A stretch of 64,000 bases of DNA from Microvirga flocculans ATCC BAA-817 (GTDB taxonomy: Bacteria > Pseudomonadota > Alphaproteobacteria > Rhizobiales > Beijerinckiaceae): contig NZ_JAEA01000002.1 of the NCBI RefSeq assembly GCF_000518665.1, positions 186,001 through 250,000 on the forward strand, read 5' to 3'. The position numbers and the translations under genes are program-made. The notes under the pieces are model-generated. The model was not told the origin of the DNA and searched no databases. It saw nothing but the letters and a program-made list of their open reading frames with translations. Position 1 is the first letter of the stretch. Each line of letters opens with the position of its first letter. Below, piece after piece: positions 56,284-62,794 of the stretch.

Positions 56284-56718
56284 ATGGTGCTGGACGAGAA
56301 AGACAGGATCCTCATTGCGGCTTTGCGCAGGAACGCCCGGGAGAGCCTCGTCGGGCTCGCCCGTTCCGTCGGGCTGTCGCGCAGCGCCACCCAGGAGCGG
56401 ATGCGACGCCTGGAGCGGGAGGGCGTCATCAAGGCCTATACGGTGGAGCTGGCCTCCCGGCACGATCCGGCCGTTCGGGCCATGATCGCCGTCACGTTCG
56501 AGCCGGGCTTCCGCTGCAAGCAGGTGGTGCCGCGTCTCGCAGGCATCCCGGAAGTCGTCGCCTGTCATTCCCTGACAGGCTCCATCGACCTCATGGTGAA
56601 CGTGTCCTGCGACTCGAATGCAACCCTCAACCGCATCCGCGACATGGTCGCCTCGGTGGAGGGCGTGGCGACCGCCACGACCCACATCGTTCTCGCGACG
56701 GAATGGGCGCGGGATTGA
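56284..56718 (+). CDS. Lrp/AsnC-family regulator
   Basis: A 144-residue Lrp-type protein: LDEKDRILIAALRRNARESL, then the helix-turn-helix LARSVGLSRSATQERMRRLE, and the RAM domain (VVACHSLTGSIDLMVNVSCD) that binds an effector and forms octamers. It diverges from the isochorismatase-like gene with 114 bp between starts, a common regulator-target layout. It is unlike the Lrp at 45075, which stands next to trxB. Confidence 0.9.
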   Translation: MVLDEKDRILIAALRRNARESLVGLARSVGLSRSATQERMRRLEREGVIKAYTVELASRHDPAVRAMIAVTFEPGFRCKQVVPRLAGIPEVVACHSLTGSIDLMVNVSCDSNATLNRIRDMVASVEGVATATTHIVLATEWARD

Positions 56719-56784
56719 AGCACTTCTTGGATACGGCCAAGAGGGCTGAGCCGGAACCCTGGAAGCAGGGGCGGGCAGGCAGCC

Positions 56785-57243
56785 TCATCGCTGCAACCCG
56801 AACTGGATCTCGATCTGATTGTCTGCCGCATCCGGCCCATGCCAACGGCGATAGACCTCCCGGCTCTCGCCGGAGAAGTCGTGTCCGGCATCGGTGATCG
56901 CTTGAAGCAATGGTCCGTAGCCTTCTGAGAATAGAGTGCGGAGCGGGCCGATATGCTGCTTGGCTGCGCAGAGCATGGGGGCGAGGGTCTTAAGGGTGAA
57001 ATCCCCCTGATAGGGGCCACTGGCGGAAACGGGCAGGCAGAACTCGATCCTGAAGGCTGTACATGCATCCTGGGGGAGGCCATGAGACACGAAGATCCAG
57101 GGGCCGCTGATCGCCATCCCGTGCTGTTGCGCCTCCTGCTCGATCGCGGGGCAGAGTTCCGCACTGGCAGTTGCGACCTCCCCGAGCGTGATCCGGCGCT
57201 CGGCACTCAGCACCGTCAAGGGATCCGTCGTTTTGATGTCCAA
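56785..57243 (-). CDS. GyrI-like small-molecule-binding domain protein
   Basis: A 152-residue stand-alone GyrI-like (AraC effector-binding type) domain. It starts LDIKTTDPLTVLSAERRITL and contains two similar halves; SGPWIFVSHGLPQDACTAFR sits in the first, and REVYRRWHGPDAADNQIEIQ closes the second, with the Glu of EIQFGL typical of the family. The TTG at 57243 follows the very strong site GGAGGAGAGG, so it is preferred to ATG 57285. These domains bind hydrophobic compounds or inhibit gyrase. No DNA-binding domain is attached. Confidence 0.8.
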   Translation of the reverse strand: MDIKTTDPLTVLSAERRITLGEVATASAELCPAIEQEAQQHGMAISGPWIFVSHGLPQDACTAFRIEFCLPVSASGPYQGDFTLKTLAPMLCAAKQHIGPLRTLFSEGYGPLLQAITDAGHDFSGESREVYRRWHGPDAADNQIEIQFGLQR

Positions 57244-57376
57244 GGCCTCTCCTCCCTGCGTCTGGGCTCTTTCAAGAGAATACAAACCTATTGTCCTTTA
57301 GGCGATTTGCGGAAGATCGAGAACTGCTGAAGCAGGCGATGCCCATGCGCTGTCCGAAGGGGAGCTTTGCGCCGCC

Positions 57377-57520
57377 CCTGTGGATTGCGGGCACAGAAAA
57401 CCTTGGCCGTTCGCTTTCGTTCTCCGCCCTAGCTGCCCTAGTTTATGGAACAGGTTTGGAGATTCACGCTTCGTGCGCTACCCGCCCCAAATCCTCGAGG
57501 AGATTCGCGCCCGGCTGCCG
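57377..57520 (+). pseudogene. dnaG: dnaG 5' remnant: promoter, ribosome site and first 16 codons
   Basis: This 144-bp segment aligns without gaps to 60613-60756, the true start of dnaG, at roughly 84% identity by eye (23 differences counted). The first 36 bp are identical, the following spacer holds most changes, and from the start codon (GTG 57473 here, TTG 60709 there) the 16 codons for RYPPQILEEIRARLP differ by one synonymous change. After codon 16 the similarity stops abruptly and no primase sequence follows. It is a duplicate or foreign copy of the dnaG front end, not a working gene. Confidence 0.8.
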
Positions 57521-57547
57521 GGCGTCTCCGCCGGCGGTCCAGAAATG

Positions 57548-57572
57548 AAAAAAAGCGCCCGCAAGGGGCGCT
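57548..57572 (-). terminator. Terminator of the 90-residue hypothetical gene
   Basis: AGCGCCC / GGGCGCT with loop GCAAG; on the minus strand a run of T residues follows the hairpin. It lies 75 bp after the stop of the minus-strand gene and just inside the dnaG remnant boundary. Confidence 0.75.
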
Positions 57573-57646
57573 CAAGTTTCCGGTCTCAACCCTGGGGGCA
57601 GTGCGGGCGACCGGTTCTCTCAAGATCGTTGCGGCGCGTAGCTTTC

Positions 57647-57919
57647 TCAGCCTTGCAGCCGGCTCCGGAGCATGGCCAGCTGGTGGAGATAAGGCATTCT
57701 GCGCTCGCGGTGCTTCTCGCGAAATCTGACCAGGGCGCGGTGCTGTCCGTTCGGACCCGAAAGGAAGGCGCTCATGCGCTCCCGCTCGCGCTCGTATTCG
57801 AAGTCCAGGTTCGCCAGGGCAGTCAGAAGAGATTGGTAGCGGCGCCTGAGCGCCGCCGGATCCGTCCGCGCCATTTCCCCGGAGCCCACGCGTGAAAGAT
57901 CGGCTTCGATCATGGACAT
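57647..57919 (-). CDS. Hypothetical helical protein, 90 residues
   Basis: A soluble 90-residue protein, mostly charged helix: RTDPAALRRRYQSLLTALAN followed by LDFEYERERERMSAFL and REKHRERRMPYLHQLAMLRS. A coiled coil is plausible. GGGGAAGGG directly before ATG 57919 supports this start and this frame over the overlapping alternatives. No family recognised. It has its own terminator and lies inside the segment bounded by the two dnaG fronts. Confidence 0.55.
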   Translation of the reverse strand: MSMIEADLSRVGSGEMARTDPAALRRRYQSLLTALANLDFEYERERERMSAFLSGPNGQHRALVRFREKHRERRMPYLHQLAMLRSRLQG

Positions 57920-58068
57920 CCCTTCCCCTGTTCTTCGGGACGGTTCCATTAATGGCTCTCCGAACCGGTGTCTGTTCGATAGATGACAGTTCCGTCGCCT
58001 CTAAAGAGGTAGAAATGGATCCTTTCGCATGATCCAAGCGTGCGCGGATGGATTTTGCGTGTGGAAAC

Positions 58069-58096
58069 GGCGCTCTCTCCGGAAAGAGAGCGCCGA
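58069..58096 (-). terminator. Terminator hairpin of the small exported basic protein gene
   Basis: A perfect 11-bp stem, CGGCGCTCTCT / AGAGAGCGCCG, loop CCGGAA, 23 bp beyond the minus-strand stop; TTTCC follows on the minus strand. Confidence 0.65.
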
Positions 58097-58118
58097 TTTC
58101 AGATCAAGGTTGACGTAC

Positions 58119-58370
58119 TCAGCGAACGGAGCCCGTAGAGGTCGGATGGCAGGCCGGGTTCTGCGAGCCGGGCGCGCACTTCACGTGCTTCTTGGATTGA
58201 TTCATGGCGCTGCGATGCTTGGCAGTGTGATGCCTCACCGTCGCATGCTTGGGGGGCTGCGCCTTCTCTGTCGACGTTGCCGGCTGGGAGGACGATGCGG
58301 CAGCCTGCGCGGCCAGCGGCGCGCCCATCAGGCAGATCAGAGTCGACGTGGCAATCAGGAACTTTTTCAT
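58119..58370 (-). CDS. Small exported His/Lys-rich protein
   Basis: An 83-residue protein with a signal peptide (KKFLIATSTLICLMGAPLAA), cleaved near AQA-A. The mature part, about 58 residues, is basic and rich in His (HATVRHHTAKHRSAMNQSKK) and ends with a two-cysteine segment KCAPGSQNPACHPT. GGAGAG precedes the ATG. Histidine and cysteine content suggest metal or proton binding in the periplasm, but this is inference. It diverges from the response regulator gene, so it may be a target or accessory part of that system. Confidence 0.7.
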   Translation of the reverse strand: MKKFLIATSTLICLMGAPLAAQAAASSSQPATSTEKAQPPKHATVRHHTAKHRSAMNQSKKHVKCAPGSQNPACHPTSTGSVR

Positions 58371-58546
58371 CGGATCTCTCCATCAAGGGAAGGTACCCGC
58401 GGTACCATTTCTGCATGGTACAAGGCCTGACTTAGCGGAGAATGAGGGTGCAGGCGATACGCGCGATCCGATGAAAGCGGCAATATGCGGTCTTGCGCGC
58501 CGGCTGCTCAGAAGGCTGAATTCATCGCGGCAGCAAAGGCGGTTCC

Positions 58547-59203
58547 ATGAGGATTTTGCTCGTCGAAGACGATCCTCTGATCGGGCGCAGCCTGACCCGT
58601 GCCTTCGAGGGTTCCGGGGACGCGATCGATTGGGCGCGAACGGGAGACGATGCGCTCGCCGCGCTCAGTACGACGCCCTATTCCATCGTTCTGCTCGATC
58701 TCGGCCTGCCCGATAAGGCGGGGCTCGATGTTCTCAACGACATGCGGCGACACAAGGACGCTACGCCGGTGTTGATCGTCACGGCCCATGACGACATCGA
58801 AACCCGCATCACCGGGCTTGATCGCGGCGCCGACGACTACGTGGTCAAACCGTTCGATTTCGATGAACTCGCGGCTCGGATCCGGGCTGTCGTGCGCCGC
58901 CACGCCGGGCACGCCACATCGCAGATTCACTCTTCCGAAATCGTTCTCGATCTCGCCGCACACCAGGCGACTTACAACGGCATCACACAGACTCTTCCCG
59001 CGCGCGAATTCGCGCTTCTTCAGGCCTTGCTGGAGCGCCCGGGAGTCCTTCTCTCGCGCAGGCAATTGGAGGACAGCCTCTATGGCTGGGGGGACGAGGT
59101 CGAAAGCAACGCGGTCGATGTCCTGATCCATTACATCCGCCGCAGGTTCGGCAACGACATCATCCGCAATGTCCGCGGCGTCGGCTGGATGGTGGTCAAA
59201 TGA
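58547..59203 (+). CDS. OmpR-family response regulator (QseB/TctD-like)
   Basis: A 218-residue response regulator. Receiver residues: acidic pair DD 8-9 in LLVEDDPLIG, Asp51 in IVLLDLGLPDKAG and Lys100 in DDYVVKPFDF. The C-terminal winged helix includes LPAREFALLQALLERPGVLL and SNAVDVLIHYIRRRFG and ends GVGWMVVK. The LDLGLP and KPFDFDEL phrases place it with QseB/TctD/PmrA. Its stop overlaps the kinase start by 4 bp. It is set in the segment flanked by the two dnaG fronts, so it is probably acquired. Confidence 0.94.
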   Translation: MRILLVEDDPLIGRSLTRAFEGSGDAIDWARTGDDALAALSTTPYSIVLLDLGLPDKAGLDVLNDMRRHKDATPVLIVTAHDDIETRITGLDRGADDYVVKPFDFDELAARIRAVVRRHAGHATSQIHSSEIVLDLAAHQATYNGITQTLPAREFALLQALLERPGVLLSRRQLEDSLYGWGDEVESNAVDVLIHYIRRRFGNDIIRNVRGVGWMVVK

Positions 59204-60594
59204 AGCGGCACGGTTCCCTCCGCGGGCGGCTCACCGCCTGGTTCACGCTGCTGCTGATTTCGTTCGGGCTGATGGGCGGGCTGGGCGCGTACATTGTTGC
59301 GCAACAGGATCCCGACAACTTCCTCGACAACCAGATGCGGGAAATCGCTTTGGATGTGGTCGGCTCCGTGGACGATTTCGCGCAGATGCCCGCGCCGCCC
59401 CTGCGCCCCGCCGACATGATCGTCGTTCAGGTGTGGGATCCCGATGGCGTCCTGCTGAAATCCTTCCCGCCGGGATACGATCTGCCGCCTCAGCCGAAGA
59501 CGGGCTTTTCCAGCTTCGAAACGCCCGAAGGAGGATGGCGCAGCTACACCTGGGTTCTCGACGATGGCACCGTTCAGGTCTCGCAGCGCTCGGTCGTGCG
59601 CCGGAGGCTTGCCCTAAAGGCAGCCTTGCCGGCCCTGGTCACGACCTTCCTCCTCATTCCCATGTCGTGGCTGCTGGTGCGGTGGCTCGTCGGTCGTATC
59701 CTCAGTCCGGTCGATCATCTCGCGGAACAGCTTCGCGAGCGTTCGCCCGAGAGCATGCGCCAGCTCGCGGCGCCGGATGCCCCCGGCGAGATCCAGCCGC
59801 TGGTCGGTGCGATGAACGAGGCGCTCGCCCGTGTCCGGGACATGGTGGCGGCGCAGCGGCGCTTCGTTTCCAATGCGGCGCATCAGCTGCGAACGCCGCT
59901 GACCGCTCTCAAGATCCAGTTGCGCAATCTGCGGCAATCGGCCGATGTGGAAACCGGGGAACTCCTGGACGAAATGGACCATGCCGTGCAGCGCATGTCT
60001 ACGCTGACAAGCCAGTTGCTCGCCCTGGCGCGCGCCGAAACCTCGCCTCTTGCCGAAAGCTCTCAATCCGCCTCATTACCCGACATATTGCAGGATGCGA
60101 TCGCCTGCGTCCTCCCGCTGGCGGACAGCAAGGGGATCGCGCTCGCGTCGGCCGCGATTCCACCCGTTCGGATCGGGGCAGAGCGGCATGACCTTGCCAT
60201 GATGCTCTCAAACCTGCTCGACAATGCGATCCGCTATACGCCCGCCGGCGGGCGAGTCGAGATCGCTCTGCGCCGGAGCCCGCACGGCGTGACGGTCGAG
60301 ATCGCCGATACGGGACCCGGCCTCCCGGAGGAGATGCTGGACCGTGTGTTCGATCCCTTCGTCCGCGCGGATCACGAACAGGAGGGCACAGGGCTCGGAC
60401 TCTCGATCGTCAAGGCGCTCGCCGTTCGCACCGGCGCTCGGGTCCGGCTCGTCAACAGGCAAGGCCGCAGCGGGCTTGTGGCGAGCCTCGAATTGCCCGT
60501 CGTGCCGGAATCCGCTTCCCATGCCCGTCATGATGTCCGGGCCACACGGCCGCCGGAAGCGAACCCCATGACGGGACGGGTCGGACAGGCTTGA
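59200..60594 (+). CDS. QseC/TctE-like sensor histidine kinase
   Basis: A 464-residue membrane kinase. Helix 1 is [20 protein letters not shown] (about 14-33); a periplasmic domain of about 110 residues follows (QDPDNFLDNQM to SQRSVVRRR), then helix 2 ALVTTFLLIPMSWLLVRWLV and a HAMP-like linker. FVSNAAHQLRTPLTALKIQL places the phospho-acceptor at His228. Catalytic motifs: NLLDNAIRYTP, DTGPGLP, GTGLGLSIVKA. The periplasmic module PADMIVVQVWDPDGVLLKSF is like two-component sensors of the QseC/TctE kind. It ends 18 bp before the second dnaG front. Confidence 0.94.
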   Translation: MKRHGSLRGRLTAWFTLLLISFGLMGGLGAYIVAQQDPDNFLDNQMREIALDVVGSVDDFAQMPAPPLRPADMIVVQVWDPDGVLLKSFPPGYDLPPQPKTGFSSFETPEGGWRSYTWVLDDGTVQVSQRSVVRRRLALKAALPALVTTFLLIPMSWLLVRWLVGRILSPVDHLAEQLRERSPESMRQLAAPDAPGEIQPLVGAMNEALARVRDMVAAQRRFVSNAAHQLRTPLTALKIQLRNLRQSADVETGELLDEMDHAVQRMSTLTSQLLALARAETSPLAESSQSASLPDILQDAIACVLPLADSKGIALASAAIPPVRIGAERHDLAMMLSNLLDNAIRYTPAGGRVEIALRRSPHGVTVEIADTGPGLPEEMLDRVFDPFVRADHEQEGTGLGLSIVKALAVRTGARVRLVNRQGRSGLVASLELPVVPESASHARHDVRATRPPEANPMTGRVGQA

Positions 60595-60612
60595 GTTTTC
60601 GCGCAGACCTCT

Positions 60613-60756
60613 CCTGTGGATTGCGGGCACAGAAAACCTTGGCCGTTCTCTTTCCGTCCCTTGTCCCGCCGCTCTAGTTTAAGGAGCAGGTTTGGAGAAC
60701 CGCTCACGTTGCGCTACCCGCCCCAAATCCTCGAGGAGATCCGCGCCCGGCTGCCG
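60613..60756 (+). repeat. Direct repeat partner of the dnaG remnant (functional dnaG front)
   Basis: The intact copy of the 144-bp segment. Its first 36 bp (60613-60648) are identical to 57377-57412 and contain CTGTG-N9-CACAG, a possible operator or promoter part. From 60709 it is the dnaG coding sequence. Confidence 0.8.
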
Positions 60757-62601
60757 GTTTCGGCTGTCGTGGGCAAGCGTGTGCGCCTGAAGAAGGCGGG
60801 GCGGGAATGGAAGGGGCTCTCGCCCTTCAACGCGGAAAAGACGCCGTCCTTCTACGTGAACGACCAGAAGCAGTTCTATCACTGCTTCTCCTCCGGCAAG
60901 CACGGGGACATCTTCACCTTCCTGATGGAGACGGAGGGGCTGTCCTTCCCCGAGGCCGTTGAGCGGCTGGCGGCGGAGGCGGGGGTGCCCCTGCCCAAGC
61001 TCTCCCGCGAGGACCGGCAGGAAGAGGTCAAGCGTAAGAACCTCTACGACGTCATGGAGCTGGCGGCGGAGTTCTTCCAGGCGTCGCTCCAGGGGCGCTT
61101 CGGGGCGAAGGCGCGGGATTACCTCGCGGGCCGAAGCCTGGGCCTCGAGACGCAGGCCCGCTTCCGGATCGGCTATGCGCCGCCCGAGCGCTTCGCCCTG
61201 CGCGATCACCTCGCCGGCAAGGGCGTGCCGGTGGAGATGATGGAGGAGGCGGGGCTCGTCTATGCGGGCGAGGACGTGAAGGTTCCCTATGACCGCTTCC
61301 GCGACCGGGTCATGTTCCCGATCTGCGACGTGCGCGGCCGGGTCGTCGCTTTCGGCGGCCGCGCCCTGAGCGCCGACGTTCCGGCGAAATACCTCAACTC
61401 GCCCGACACGCCGCTCTTCAACAAGGGGCGGCTGCTCTACAACTACCATCTGGCCCGTCAGCCCGCCCATGACCGGGGCACGGTGATCGCGGTGGAAGGC
61501 TATGTGGATGTGATCTCCTTGAGCGTCGCCGGCTTTCCCAACGCCGTCGCGCCCCTGGGCACCGCGCTGACGGAGGATCAGCTCACGCTTCTCTGGCGCC
61601 TCGCGGAGGAGCCGATCCTCTGCTTCGACGGCGACAAGGCCGGCCAGCGCGCCGCCTACCGGGCGCTCGACGTGGCCCTGCCGAGCCTGATGCCCGGAAA
61701 GTCCCTGCGCTTCGCCATGCTGCCCGAGGGGCAGGACCCGGACGACCTGGCCAGGGCCGGCGGAAGCGCGGCCGTGGAGCGGGTTCTCGCCGCGGCGCGC
61801 CCGCTGGTGGACGTGCTCTGGGCCCGGGAGGTCGAGGCCGGGCCCCTCGATACGCCCGAGCGCAGGGCTGCCCTGGAGCGGCGGCTTCGCGAATCACTGG
61901 CGCTGATTCGCGACGAAACCCTCAGGCGCTATTACCGGGAGGAGGTCGAAAGCCGCCTTGCGGCCTTGAGTCCCGACTCTCGCGGGGGACGGTTCAGCCG
62001 CCAGGGCGGCGGCCCCCGGCGGGATTTCCAGCGGCCCCAGCCCATGACCCCGAGCGCCCGTCTGAGCGTGTCCCCGCTGCTCGCGCGCAACCCGCTTTTT
62101 GCCGGGAGCACGGCCGAAAGCCCCCGGGAGGCCATGATCCTCTGCACCTTCCTGGTGCACCCGGAGCTCCTTCAAAATCACGCGGAAACCCTTGCAGATC
62201 TTGAACTTGAGGGGCGCTCCACCCAAATGGTGCGAAGTCTCCTGCTCGATGGAGCGGCGAGCGGCGAACCTGCCGACCCGGCGGTCATGAAGGCCCGATT
62301 GGAACGGGCCGGCCTGACCGCGGAGGCGGACAGGCTGGCGGCCCTGGTCCGTCCCGGCGACCGGTGGATGCTCGATCCGCATGCGGATCCCTTGCGTCTT
62401 GAGGACGCATTGAGGCAAGCCATCACCTTGCATCGCCGCGCACGCACGTTACATAGCGAACTTCGAGCTGCCGAGCGCGCGCTTGCCGAAGAGGACAGTG
62501 AGGCCAATCTCGCCTGGCTGCGGGAGGTCCAGAACCAGCTGTCCTCCGTCGAGGGTGCCGAGGCTGACATGGACAATGCAGGGATCCCCGGGGGTCACTG
62601 A
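60709..62601 (+). CDS. dnaG: DNA primase
   Basis: A 630-residue primase that makes RNA primers for replication. The start is TTG 60709 after TTTGGAGAA. The N-terminal zinc-finger region reads WKGLSPFNAEKTPSF and FYHCFSSGKHGDIF: the CHC2 ligands are mostly replaced (Cys to Ser, His to Asn, final Cys to Ser), leaving one Cys. The toprim catalytic core is intact: VIAVEGYVDVISL (near 261) and CFDGDKAGQRAA (near 306). The C-terminal helicase-binding domain follows a Gly/Arg-rich linker (GGRFSRQGGGPRRDF). It is followed by rpoD, 193 bp downstream, as in the macromolecular synthesis operon. Confidence 0.96.
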   Translation: MRYPPQILEEIRARLPVSAVVGKRVRLKKAGREWKGLSPFNAEKTPSFYVNDQKQFYHCFSSGKHGDIFTFLMETEGLSFPEAVERLAAEAGVPLPKLSREDRQEEVKRKNLYDVMELAAEFFQASLQGRFGAKARDYLAGRSLGLETQARFRIGYAPPERFALRDHLAGKGVPVEMMEEAGLVYAGEDVKVPYDRFRDRVMFPICDVRGRVVAFGGRALSADVPAKYLNSPDTPLFNKGRLLYNYHLARQPAHDRGTVIAVEGYVDVISLSVAGFPNAVAPLGTALTEDQLTLLWRLAEEPILCFDGDKAGQRAAYRALDVALPSLMPGKSLRFAMLPEGQDPDDLARAGGSAAVERVLAAARPLVDVLWAREVEAGPLDTPERRAALERRLRESLALIRDETLRRYYREEVESRLAALSPDSRGGRFSRQGGGPRRDFQRPQPMTPSARLSVSPLLARNPLFAGSTAESPREAMILCTFLVHPELLQNHAETLADLELEGRSTQMVRSLLLDGAASGEPADPAVMKARLERAGLTAEADRLAALVRPGDRWMLDPHADPLRLEDALRQAITLHRRARTLHSELRAAERALAEEDSEANLAWLREVQNQLSSVEGAEADMDNAGIPGGH

Positions 62602-62794
62602 TGTCCCGCAGCGTCAGGGACTGCAAGCCGGGCGGTTGCGGCAGTTTGAGCAGGGGATGGTTAACGGTTAGTCAAGCGACTCACTGTTTATAGTCGGGAA
62701 CGGATTTCGGGTGGTGGAGCCGCGTGCTCGCCGCCCATTCGCGCATCGCAGGTCCTGTAGGGGGGACCGGCGCGGCGCTGGAGTTGAGCAAAGC

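Noticed and set aside
57438-58037. 199-codon minus-strand frame across the dnaG remnant
   Set aside because: Reads through the terminator at 57548-57572 and lacks a ribosome site; the 90-codon frame with GGGGAAGGG is better.
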